Source: JBGQBN01 sp041494805
GTDB lineage: Bacteria > Acidobacteriota > Terriglobia > Terriglobales > Acidobacteriaceae
Length of the DNA: 35,046 nucleotides
Assembly (NCBI GenBank): GCA_041494805.1
Contig: JBGQBN010000043.1
Span: 1 to 35,046 of the forward strand
Direction of reading: 5' to 3'
Shown here: positions 1 to 7,554 of the stretch, in pieces
Layout of the letters: each line of letters begins with the position of its first letter
Position numbering within the stretch: position 1 is the stretch's first letter
Made by a program: the position numbers and the translations under genes
The notes under the pieces: generated by a model
What the model was told of the DNA's origin: nothing
Databases searched by the model: none
Seen by the model: the letters and a program-made list of their open reading frames with translations, nothing else

Positions 1-1
1 A

Positions 2-1442
2 GAAGCGGTCCGTGCCTTCCAACGCGCGGCGGAATTAGATCCACAGTCGGCGATGCCCCATTGTGGTATTGCCCTGGCCCTGTGGCCATGTATCAATCTC
101 GACATGGATCCTCCACATGAGAAGGCTGCCTATGAGGCGGTTCAAGAGGCGAGGTCACTCGCGCAAAACGCAACCGAAAGCGAGCGCGCCTACATTGACG
201 CGTTAGTCAAGCGCTATTCGGTCGAGCACAAGACCCACTCAAAGCAGCTCGACGTGGACTACGCTCACGCCATGCGGGAGCTGTCCCAACGCTACCCGGA
301 GGATCTCGACGCGGCCACACTCTATGCGGAGAGTCTGATGGACTTGCGCCCGTGGAAGCAGTGGAGTCTCGACGGCCTTCCCGCGGAAGACACCGAAGAG
401 ATCGTTGCTGTGCTGGAATCCGTATTGCGACGCGACCCCTACCACATCGGCGCGAATCATTACTACATCCACGTGACCGAGGCTTCCCCGCATCCTGAGC
501 GCGCCCTGGCCAGCGCCTGGCGTTTGGAAACGCTCGCCCCCGGCGCCGGCCACCTGGTCCACATGCCTGCGCACACCTATATGCGTACTGGCGACTACCT
601 GGCGGCGGCCCGCAGCAACGCACTGGCGGCCGAGACAGACCGCGTTTATCTCCGGGAGAGCGGCACGACGGGCAGTGTTTACGACATGATGTATTACGCT
701 CACAACCTTCACTTTCTCTTGGCCGCCGAGAGCATGGCGGGAGAGTTTGCGGTTGCAAAGCAAGCAGCGGACGAGCTGGCTACGCACGTCAGACCCATGA
801 TTCACGACATGCCAATGGCTGAAACCTATCTGCCAACGCCAATCTTCGTCCTCGTCCGGTTCCATCGCTGGGATGAAAATCTTGAAAATGCCTGCGCCGG
901 CTCCGCAGCTCGCGATGACCACAGCGTTCTGGCATTTCGCACGTGGATCGGCAGCAGCAGCGAAAGACCGGATCGAGACCGCAGAAACGGAGCGCAGAAT
1001 TCTGCAAGCGGCCCGCACAGACATGCCCGCAGACATGGAGTTCAGCTTCTATTTCAACAAGGCGCGAGGCTTTCTCGATCTGGCCGCAAACATCCTGGAT
1101 GCCCGCATCGCTGCTGCTCGTGGCGATCAACAAGCCGCAATCGGATACTGGCAGGAAGCTGTCCGCATTCAGGATGGTCTCAATTACGGGGAGCCGCCCG
1201 AATGGTTCTATCCCGTGCGTGAATCGCTCGGCGGCGCCCTGTTGCTGGATGGCAAGGCGGATCAGGCCGAAGCCGTATTCCGCGCCGATCTGTTACGAAA
1301 CCCCCGCAATCCACGGTCGCTCTTTGGGCTCTTGAAGAGCTTGGAGGCGCAGAAGAAGAATTCTGACGCAGTGTGGGTGCGGAGGGAATTTGAGGCCGCT
1401 TGGAAAGATGCAGACGTCACGCTCGGACTCGGAGACCTGTAA
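2..1442 (+). pseudogene. TPR-repeat protein gene, 5' end cut by window, one frameshift
   Basis: The reading frame is open from base 2 with no start visible, so the N-terminus lies outside the window. The product is rich in helix-turn-helix repeats typical of tetratricopeptide proteins: alternating small and aromatic residues, for example 'RAFQRAAELDPQSAMPHCG' near the start and 'GDYLAAARSNALAAETDRVY' further on. The frame breaks at the A-run 876-879. Before it the protein reads '...RFHRWDE'. After it a sensible sequence ('ILKMPAPAPQLAMTTAFW') continues one frame over to the TAA at 1440-1442. Removing one A restores a single protein of about 480 visible residues that ends in further TPR-like helices. 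The break is either a real inactivating mutation or a homopolymer sequencing error. The stop overlaps the next gene's ATG by one base (TAATG), which suggests translational coupling. Function is unknown beyond protein-protein scaffolding. Confidence 0.8.
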
Positions 1443-3202
1443 TGAGGACATGGTTCCAACCAGGGCGACGCCTAGCCCGAGGCTTTCTCCTCTTGCTTGG
1501 CTGCGTTCTCTGTTTTTCGGCTTCCCTCTCCGCCCGCTCCTGGCGCATTGCCGACTACCACGACACCATCACCATCGGCATTGACGGTTCCGCGATGGTT
1601 AGCGAGCATCTCACCTTGGTGTTCGTCGGCGAGTACCACGGAATCCACCGATTCATCCCGGTGGAGTATCCCGGCCCGCGGGGCACCAACTACACGCTCT
1701 TCCTCGATGTCAGCGGTGTGACCGATGCCAGCGGCAACAAACTTAAGTACGAGTCTCGGACCTCGCGTGGCTTCCGTGACCTGAAGATTCTTATCCCAGA
1801 CGCCTCTGACACCACCCTCAACGTCGAGATTACATACACAGTGCGCAACGGCATTCGCTTTTTCGAGGACCACGACGAGTTCTACTGGAACGTAACCGGC
1901 AACGACTGGCCGGTGCCCATTGACCATGCTTCCGCGCTGGTCAGCCTGCCAAGTGCAGCTGCCGGATCGCTACGCGCTCAAGCTTTCACCGGCGTGTATG
2001 GCTCGACCGACCGCGAAGCCACATCAGAAGTCAAAGGCTCGGAGGTCTCGTTCGAAACCACCAACCCGCTGCCCATGCGTGGCGGCCTGACCATTGACAT
2101 CTACATTCCAAAAAGCATCCTGCAAGAACCGAGCACGCTGACCCGGCTGCTGTGGTTCATTGGCAGCAACCCGATCATCTTCCTGCCGTTCGTGACCTTG
2201 GGTGTGATGTTCGTGTTGTGGCGGTACAAGGGGCGCGATCCCGACCCCGGGCTTTCGGTCGCACCCATGTACGAGCCACCCGAGGGCATGACTCCAGCCG
2301 AGACAGGCACGCTGATTGATGACACGATCCATCCTCGCGACATCACTTCCACGCTGGTGGACCTGGCGGTGCGCGGTTTCCTGAAGATTGAAGAGAAGGT
2401 GGATACGACGCTCGGCATTTTTCACCACAAGGACTACATCTTCCATCTGCTTAAACCACGCGAGCAGTGGACCGGCCTCGCGCCCCACGAGCGCGTGATG
2501 CTGGAGAATGTATTCGCAGGTGGCACGGAGACACGGCTCTCCAGCCTGAAGAATCGTTTCTACACGGCGCTGCCGGTGATCCAGCAAGACATCAAGTCGG
2601 CGCTGAAGCTCAAGGGTATGTACTCGCTCGATCCGGACTCGGCCAATGCCTACAGCTTTCTGGGAATTGCGGTCATCGTCGCGCCCTTTGCCATCGCGCA
2701 GTTCACGGGATACAAAGATGTTTTCAGTTCGGTTGGGTTGCTGATTGGGTGCGGGATTATTTCGGCGATCATCTGGTGGCTGTTTGCACGCCAGATGACT
2801 TCGAAGACGGTGAAGGGCGGGCGCACGCGGGTGGCGGTGCTCGGCTTCCAGGAGTTCATGAACCGCGTGGATGCCGACCGGCTGAAGCGCATGCCTCCGG
2901 ATACGTTCGAGAAGTATCTGCCGTATGCGATGGCGCTGGGCGTGGAGCATCAGTGGGCGCAGGCGTTTGCTGGGATCGTGAAGGATTCGCCGCGATGGTA
3001 CGTCTCGCCGAATGGGATGACGGGCTTCAATCCGATCTTCTTCTCAAGCTCGATGCACAGCATGGTGACGGACATGCACCAGGCGTTCGTCTCGGCGCCG
3101 CGGGCGAGCTCTTCGGGATCAGGCTTTGGCGGAGGGGGATTCGGTGGAGGGGGAGGATTCTCCGGGGGCGGATTCGGAGGTGGGGGCGGGAGCGCGTTCT
3201 GA
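1442..3202 (+). CDS. DUF2207 domain-containing membrane protein
   Basis: A 586-residue envelope protein. A signal peptide (about residues 1-31, 'ARGFLLLLGCVLCFSASLSA') leads into an extracytoplasmic beta-rich DUF2207 domain (about 32-225) with the usual 'EFYWNVTGNDWPVPI' stretch. A membrane segment follows at 236-260, then a cytoplasmic part with the family signature 'EPPEGMTPAETGTLID' (278-293). Two more membrane segments lie near 403-420 and 428-448. The 'YLPYAMALGVEHQWAQAF' motif and a Gly/Ser/Phe tail (about 556-586), both typical of this family, close the protein. I chose the ATG at 1442 because it overlaps the upstream stop and begins directly with a signal peptide; a start 14 codons upstream would bury it. 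The biochemical role of DUF2207 proteins is not established. Confidence 0.92.
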   Translation: MRTWFQPGRRLARGFLLLLGCVLCFSASLSARSWRIADYHDTITIGIDGSAMVSEHLTLVFVGEYHGIHRFIPVEYPGPRGTNYTLFLDVSGVTDASGNKLKYESRTSRGFRDLKILIPDASDTTLNVEITYTVRNGIRFFEDHDEFYWNVTGNDWPVPIDHASALVSLPSAAAGSLRAQAFTGVYGSTDREATSEVKGSEVSFETTNPLPMRGGLTIDIYIPKSILQEPSTLTRLLWFIGSNPIIFLPFVTLGVMFVLWRYKGRDPDPGLSVAPMYEPPEGMTPAETGTLIDDTIHPRDITSTLVDLAVRGFLKIEEKVDTTLGIFHHKDYIFHLLKPREQWTGLAPHERVMLENVFAGGTETRLSSLKNRFYTALPVIQQDIKSALKLKGMYSLDPDSANAYSFLGIAVIVAPFAIAQFTGYKDVFSSVGLLIGCGIISAIIWWLFARQMTSKTVKGGRTRVAVLGFQEFMNRVDADRLKRMPPDTFEKYLPYAMALGVEHQWAQAFAGIVKDSPRWYVSPNGMTGFNPIFFSSSMHSMVTDMHQAFVSAPRASSSGSGFGGGGFGGGGGFSGGGFGGGGGSAF

Positions 3203-3208
3203 ACGAGG

Positions 3209-3240
3209 TCAGTTCTCGGTCGTCGGTCGTCAGTTGTCAG
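3209..3240. repeat. GTCGTCAG-family intergenic repeat, copy 1
   Basis: A tandem-like run of GGTCGTC / GTCGTCAG / GTTGTCAG units directly after the DUF2207 stop codon. Two related copies occur about 30 kb away at 33450-33474 and 33569-33599, always between genes. It has no coding content and no clear hairpin of its own. Confidence 0.55.
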
Positions 3241-3257
3241 GCAGCCGGGGAAGGGAG

Positions 3258-3279
3258 AAATGTTCCACGTGGAACATTT
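3258..3279. promoter_or_regulatory. parS: parS-like ParB-binding site (perfect palindrome)
   Basis: The core 3261-3276 reads TGTTCCACGTGGAACA. It fits the bacterial chromosomal parS consensus (TGTTNCACGTGNAACA) at every fixed position and is a perfect palindrome. Three flanking A and three T bases extend the palindrome to 22 bp. A given 16-mer is expected about 8 in a million times by chance in 35 kb. ParB loads at such sites and spreads to organise the chromosome and recruit ParA and SMC. parA and parB are not in this window, which is normal because parS sites are scattered around the origin. A transcription-factor operator or a hairpin are alternatives, but there is no loop between the two arms. 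Confidence 0.75.
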
Positions 3280-3716
3280 TGTGGTTATTATATTGTACGT
3301 ACAGTAATATATGTATTAGGAGAAACTCGTTCTGCCGGTTGGAGTTAGGGCGGAGAAACCGTCACCTGCCCTTCGAGGCTTTTTGAACCAACCTCACTCC
3401 TAGCACCGCTGTTTACGACATGGTTCCGCCCGACGCTGGAGCAATCGGGGCGGCCCTGTTTCTGACATTCAATCGCAATCTCTAACGGATGTTCGTTAGC
3501 GGTATTTTCCGTGTTGGTTTTGATTGGTTTATGGAGTGGGTCACCCGCCTGCCCCGGCGGGGGGAACCTAGTTCTTACCCTTGTCTGGGGCGTTATCAGG
3601 CTTTTGCCGGGGGTGTCATCCGTGATATAAGGCATGAAGGCCACGCATTCGGTCGTTGAAACTCCATTGGAGATGGCGTGTGGAACTGGCTTTTGCAGGT
3701 ACAGAAGGCCAGCCGC

Positions 3717-3723
3717 GAGGAGG
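3717..3723 (+). promoter_or_regulatory. Ribosome-binding site deciding the GTG start of the PilZ gene
   Basis: GAGGAGG, four bases before the GTG at 3728. It favours this start over a TTG at 3656 that has no such signal. Confidence 0.65.
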
Positions 3724-3727
3724 TCTT

Positions 3728-4054
3728 GTGTCCGAAGCACGGACGGGAAAGCGGTTCCCCCTGGAACTGCCCATCAAAATTCATCGGGCGGACGAGGGCG
3801 GAGATCACAGCGGGACGACAGGAAACCTGAGCGCTGCCGGAGTTTATATCCGGGCGGATGCCAGCCTGGAAGTGGGCTCGACGGTGGAGTTTGAGATCGC
3901 CCTGCCGCCGGAAGTGACCGGGGCCAAGGAGAACGTGGTGATCCAGTGCCGGGGACGCGTGGTTCGCACCGACGAACCTGCCGGCGGCGGCTCCAAGGAC
4001 GTCCGGGGCGTAGCCTGTGTGATTGATTCCTACGATTTCGTTCGCCACTCGTAA
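3728..4054 (+). CDS. PilZ domain protein
   Basis: A 108-residue single-domain protein that probably binds cyclic di-GMP. The two hallmark motifs are present: RxxxR as R5-T-G-K-R9 just inside the N-terminus, and the D/NxSxxG motif as N33-L-S35-A-A-G38. They are followed by the beta-barrel strands 'GVYIRADASLEVGSTVEFEI' and 'VIQCRGRVVRTDE'. No output domain is attached, so it likely works by binding a partner. I chose the GTG because GAGGAGG lies four bases upstream and the RxxxR motif follows at once, as is usual for short PilZ proteins. A TTG 24 codons upstream is the alternative. The next gene starts 16 bases downstream on the same strand, so the two are probably co-transcribed. Confidence 0.85.
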   Translation: MSEARTGKRFPLELPIKIHRADEGGDHSGTTGNLSAAGVYIRADASLEVGSTVEFEIALPPEVTGAKENVVIQCRGRVVRTDEPAGGGSKDVRGVACVIDSYDFVRHS

Positions 4055-4070
4055 TCGAGGTGCTGACGCG

Positions 4071-4751
4071 ATGCTGAAATTAATTCTGGCCGATAACCAG
4101 GCAATCTTCCGGGCGGGAATCGCCAAAGTGCTGGCCGTCGAAGACGAAATGCGCATTGTGGCGCAGGCGCAGACCCAGGAACAGATGTTCATGGCTCTGG
4201 ACAAGTTTCGCGCTGCCGTGCTGGTGGTCGCGGGCGGATTCCATTCCGATTTCAACAGTGTGCTGCAATCTGCTACCCGCAACAAGACACGGGTGGTGGT
4301 GCTGGCCGATACCGGCGAGAGCGCGCAACGCTACATGGGCGCAGGAGCGCATGGAGTGGTGTATCGCAACGTGACCAGCGCGGCGCTGGTGGACTGCGTG
4401 CGCAAGGTGGCTCGTGGCGAAACCTGGGTGCAGGACATCGCCGTGCCCAGCGAGCTGACCGAGAACGACATGGTCGGATTGCGGGTGCGCGACCGGCTGA
4501 CGGCGAAGGAACTGCGCATCGTCGCGCTGATTGTGCAGGGATATAAGAACAAAGAGATCGCGTCACAGCTTGGGACTACCGAGCAGGTAATCAAGAATTA
4601 TCTGCGCAATGTGTATGACAAGATTGGGGTGTCTGACCGGCTGGAACTGGCGCTGTTTACGATTCATCACCGGATTCTGAACGAGGCAGCGGCAGCTACC
4701 GCAGCGGCATCTCAGCAGCAGCCTGGGCCGGGAGCTGGGGTTAGTTCATAA
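4071..4751 (+). CDS. LuxR/NarL-type response regulator with degenerate receiver
   Basis: A 226-residue regulator with an N-terminal receiver-like fold (about 1-120) and a LuxR-type helix-turn-helix (about 141-203, 'LTAKELRIVALIVQGYKNKE' then 'VIKNYLRNVYDKIGVSDR'). The receiver keeps the first acidic patch only in part ('LILADNQ', D8-N9). At the phosphoacceptor position, the usual 'DvvLLD' pattern reads A49-V-L-V-V-A54, so the aspartate is replaced. The conserved Thr/Ser after 'VVVL' is A79, and the conserved Lys is R99 ('GVVYRN'). It therefore probably does not respond to phosphorylation by a kinase. The start was chosen at the ATG that gives the standard receiver N-terminus. It lies 16 bases after the PilZ gene and is followed by a strong terminator. 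Its Ala/Gln-rich tail (204-226) is probably disordered. Confidence 0.9.
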   Translation: MLKLILADNQAIFRAGIAKVLAVEDEMRIVAQAQTQEQMFMALDKFRAAVLVVAGGFHSDFNSVLQSATRNKTRVVVLADTGESAQRYMGAGAHGVVYRNVTSAALVDCVRKVARGETWVQDIAVPSELTENDMVGLRVRDRLTAKELRIVALIVQGYKNKEIASQLGTTEQVIKNYLRNVYDKIGVSDRLELALFTIHHRILNEAAAATAAASQQQPGPGAGVSS

Positions 4752-4772
4752 CAGTTCGAGTTTGTTTCGTGA

Positions 4773-4798
4773 GGCCGCCTGTGGGCGGCCTTTTTGTT
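4773..4798 (+). terminator. Rho-independent terminator of the PilZ-luxR pair
   Basis: GGCCGCC (4773-4779), a 4-base loop TGTG, then GGCGGCC (4784-4790), a perfect 7-bp GC-rich stem followed by TTTTTGTTT. It lies 21 bases after the regulator's stop codon. Confidence 0.9.
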
Positions 4799-4889
4799 TC
4801 AGTTAGCGTGGGTCCCACGATCGCGTCCCCCTTCCCTCTGCGGGCAGCTTGGAGGACAATATGGGCATACTTTCTCGGTGAGGTGGCCC

Positions 4890-5552
4890 ATGCGTTATCG
4901 CCTGTTGGGATTTCTCGGAATCGCTATTCTGACGGCTTCTTGTGTTTTCGCGCAGCAGATTCGCGGCGACTATATCGAGACCCGTAGCGCGGATGTTTAC
5001 ACCGGCCAGTGTTTCGCGAATGGTGAAGTGAACCTGGTGGGCAATGAGGCCATCCTGGCTTGGCATGTGCAGAGTGGAAGTTGGGATGGGGTGAGGCTGG
5101 ACGGGCTGACTGTTGCTGCGGCGGTTCGGGCGCGCGCGACTTTGGGTGATCCTTATGCTAATCCTTATCCGGCGCAGGCTGTCCTGATGGTGGACGAACA
5201 GGCTAGCGAGCAGCAGCGTGCTGCCCTGGCCGCATTCGCGCAGCAGATGGGTGGCGAACTTTTGCGTCATGTGGAACGTGTGATTCCCGCGCAAATGGAG
5301 CTGGTGGTGAATCCCGAGCGGCACGGAGTGGCGATGCTGCGGGCGGGGCAGTTTGCCATGGTGCAGACCCGCTCCATCGGCGACCACGACCATCTCTGCG
5401 GCAATGAAGAAACCTTCTATCCGCCACTCACGGACTTGGCTCATGCCATGCCGGCTGTGGCTTTGACGGACTCGTACCACGGGCCCGGGCTGGGCGTGGA
5501 CTGGGAGTCCCACGGGAAACGCAGCGCCTTTGTGGGTACGTTCGCGCGCTAA
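4890..5552 (+). CDS. Secreted DUF1326-type protein
   Basis: A 220-residue protein with a signal peptide ending near 'CVFA-QQ'. It opens after cleavage with 'IRGDYIETRSADVYTGQCFA', the start pattern of DUF1326 proteins, which have no assigned activity. 'DHDHLCGNEETFYPP' (about 171-185) carries a His/Cys cluster that might bind metal, but this is inference. The start is the ATG at 4890, after a GAGGTGG-type ribosome-binding site (4880-4886); an upstream in-frame start would place 32 non-hydrophobic residues before the signal peptide. It follows the terminator of the previous unit, so it probably begins a new transcript. I see no conserved catalytic motif. Confidence 0.75.
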   Translation: MRYRLLGFLGIAILTASCVFAQQIRGDYIETRSADVYTGQCFANGEVNLVGNEAILAWHVQSGSWDGVRLDGLTVAAAVRARATLGDPYANPYPAQAVLMVDEQASEQQRAALAAFAQQMGGELLRHVERVIPAQMELVVNPERHGVAMLRAGQFAMVQTRSIGDHDHLCGNEETFYPPLTDLAHAMPAVALTDSYHGPGLGVDWESHGKRSAFVGTFAR

Positions 5553-5670
5553 TACTCGGAGACGGTGCGACGGGTTGCCGCAGATTCCGAGGCGCGCCTT
5601 TCCTTTTGGTATTCTTCTTCCACCACTACTGGACGCAGGATACAGCCTGCGTCGTCCACCGGAGGCGTAG

Positions 5671-6327
5671 GTGCGCAAGAGCCTGGCCGCATGCATCGTG
5701 TTCTTGTTTGTGATTGCGGTCAATGCTGCACCGGGCGGCAAGGTCGAAATACTTGGAGGTTTAACCGATTCGAGTGTTTCTGATGCCGTGAAAAAGGCTC
5801 TCGACAGCAAAGGCTACCGGGTCACACTCGATGACGGCAGCGTGCTCTGCGAGATCTGGCTGCGCAAGAACGTTCCGGAGCAGGCAAAAAAAGATACTTC
5901 GGGCGCACTCTATTCGCGGCTGGCTGAGTCCACGCTGGTCGGAGTAATATCGTTTCCCCAGGCTACGACTGATTACCGCGGACAGGCCATCAAGGCCGGA
6001 AACTACACTTTGCGTTATGAACTGATGCCCAATGATGGAAATCACCTGGGCGTGGCGCCCAACCGCGACTTTGTGCTGCTTGTTCCTGCCGCTTCGGATG
6101 CGGACCCGGACGCAACATTCAAGTTCGATGAACTGTTGAACCTGAGCCGCAAAGCAACCGGGACTAGACATCCAGGGCCGTTGAGCCTGGTCCAGGCGGA
6201 AGGGGGCGCGGCGCCGGCGGTCTCCAAGGACGACGAAGAACATTGGGTCTTCTCGGCCGGGATGAAGCTAGCCTCGGGGGAGGACTTGCCGCTTGCGCTG
6301 GTGGTGAAGGGCACGGCTCCGCAGTAG
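5671..6327 (+). CDS. Secreted protein of unknown function
   Basis: A 218-residue protein with a short signal peptide (residues 1-19, cleavage after 'VNA'). It starts at a GTG preceded by GGAGG at 5661-5665 with a 5-base spacer. The mature part contains 'AIKAGNYTLRYELMPNDGNH' and 'FVLLVPAASDADPD', a beta-rich stretch that resembles DUF2911-like secreted domains of Acidobacteria and Bacteroidetes. I recognise this only loosely and assign no function. It lies 118 bases downstream of the DUF1326 gene on the same strand and ends 15 bases from the convergent GAF gene. Confidence 0.75.
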   Translation: MRKSLAACIVFLFVIAVNAAPGGKVEILGGLTDSSVSDAVKKALDSKGYRVTLDDGSVLCEIWLRKNVPEQAKKDTSGALYSRLAESTLVGVISFPQATTDYRGQAIKAGNYTLRYELMPNDGNHLGVAPNRDFVLLVPAASDADPDATFKFDELLNLSRKATGTRHPGPLSLVQAEGGAAPAVSKDDEEHWVFSAGMKLASGEDLPLALVVKGTAPQ

Positions 6328-6342
6328 GGCGGAGAATCGGAT

Positions 6343-7392
6343 TTACCAGCGGCGCCAAAGCAATGCCAGGACCGTGATCGCGGCCACCAGCAAAGTTGCG
6401 ATGAAGTAGGAGTGCCGGCTCAGCCAGCCTTTTCTTGCTTCCCCAGCGGCCAGCTGGGAAAGAAACGCTGGAACGGGTCTGGGTGCGGCTTCGTCCGAAG
6501 CCCGAGCCTTCTCGCAATCGAGACAAAAAGCTCGCCCAGCGGAAACCGGGAAGCCGCACGAGGCACACTTCCCAATGTTACCGGGCTCGCCCAGCAGGAC
6601 TTTCGGCTCGCTCTCCTTGGTTACCGGTCTTTCTCCGGCGGCCACTGCCGCTGGCGGAACTTCGGTGGTCGTCGCCGGAGCGGGGCTTACTTTTGCGGCT
6701 GCCGGTTCGATCTTCGTTTGGGCTGCGAGTTGGGCTGCGAGTTCTGCTGCGACCGGTGGCACGGATGGTTTGTTTTCTTTTCCTGCGATCTCTTTGGGGG
6801 CGCGCTCAGCGGCCTGGGCGTGCTCGACCGCGGTCTGGATCATCTCTCCCAGACGCTCCAGAGCCGTGAGGTCACGCTCTTCAAAGGCGGAGGTTCGATC
6901 GGATAAGAGCTCGAAAACACCGTTCACTTCGTCTTCACGAACCAGTGGCATCACGACGACTGATGCGATTCCCAACGCGCGGCAGCTTTCGCGATTCACG
7001 CGGGGATCGGTTTCCGCGTCGTCGCAGCGCAAGATGCGGCGCAGGCGCACGCTTTCGCCCGACAGGCCGGAATTCACTTGCAGATGCGCCCCCAGTTCCG
7101 GCGCCGCCGTCCCGGCACTGGCACGGCAAACCATGTGCTCACCCTGACGCAGAGCGATGGCCGCGCCCGATGCCCCGGTGATGTACTGGGCGCGCTCGGC
7201 CAGCAACTGCAGCGCGGCGCCCAGGTCGCGTTGCGCCATTTCCGTCAGTGATCGGCCACCATCGTCGCCGGGAAAGTGCAGCGGATCCGGCGAAGTTTCC
7301 GGCGGGGACGGCTGGCTCTGGTTGTCTTTCGGCAAAGTGGTTTTCGGGCCGCCCGCGGAGGAATCTTGGTCCAAGATGGAATAGCGGTCCAT
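6343..7392 (-). CDS. GAF domain / zinc-ribbon / C-terminal membrane-anchor protein
   Basis: A 349-residue protein built from three parts: a GAF domain (about 55-190; 'GLSGESVRLRRILRCDDAET' and 'ASVVVMPLVREDEVNGVFEL' are typical), an Ala/Pro-rich linker (about 195-265), and a four-cysteine ribbon C276-x2-C279...C290-x2-C293. A single C-terminal membrane helix (about 327-345) ends in 'WRRW', so most of the protein should face the cytoplasm as a tail-anchored sensor. GAF domains bind small ligands such as cyclic nucleotides, haem or tetrapyrroles; the ligand is not evident here. The start at 7392 ('MDRYSILD') was chosen because the upstream extension is low-complexity and overlaps an intergenic repeat. 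No strong ribosome-binding site is visible. Confidence 0.8.
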   Translation of the reverse strand: MDRYSILDQDSSAGGPKTTLPKDNQSQPSPPETSPDPLHFPGDDGGRSLTEMAQRDLGAALQLLAERAQYITGASGAAIALRQGEHMVCRASAGTAAPELGAHLQVNSGLSGESVRLRRILRCDDAETDPRVNRESCRALGIASVVVMPLVREDEVNGVFELLSDRTSAFEERDLTALERLGEMIQTAVEHAQAAERAPKEIAGKENKPSVPPVAAELAAQLAAQTKIEPAAAKVSPAPATTTEVPPAAVAAGERPVTKESEPKVLLGEPGNIGKCASCGFPVSAGRAFCLDCEKARASDEAAPRPVPAFLSQLAAGEARKGWLSRHSYFIATLLVAAITVLALLWRRW

Positions 7393-7468
7393 GGAAGAAT
7401 TGTAAGGTGATATGGTCGGAGTTTCGCTCCCCTTCTGACAGACTGTCAAGAAGAAACCCGAGAGTGGC

Positions 7469-7550
7469 ATTGTTGATTTTTGATGGTTGATTGAAGGACC
7501 CCCGGCAGGCGGTTTAGAGGGCAATCAACATTAGAATGCACCAATCAACA
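7469..7550. repeat. GATT/ATTG-rich intergenic repeat with inverted arms, copy 1
   Basis: Two GTTGATT-type units (about 7471-7493) face two CAATCAAC units (7522-7530 and 7541-7550), so the segment can fold into a stem with GTTGATTG pairing to CAATCAAC. It lies upstream of the GAF gene and just past the formamidase stop. The same word family recurs at 8585-8657 and 32127-32205. Confidence 0.6.
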
Positions 7551-7554
7551 GTCC

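Larger units (their letters stand above)
3203..3727. other. 525-bp gene-free region with parS-like site and AT-rich patch
   Basis: The longest non-coding stretch of the window. In order it holds a GTCGTC-type repeat (3209-3240), the parS-like palindrome (3258-3279), an AT-rich patch (about 3283-3318) with the palindrome TGTACGTACA at 3294-3303 and TAATAT at 3305, and a small hairpin (CTAACG 3482-3487 with CGTTAG 3494-3499). A possible -10 TATAAG lies near 3625. A minus-strand open frame crosses part of the region (3345-3740) but shows no family resemblance and no ribosome-binding site, so I do not call it. An unrecognised small RNA downstream of the AT-rich patch is possible but not supported by any clear fold. 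Confidence 0.6.
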
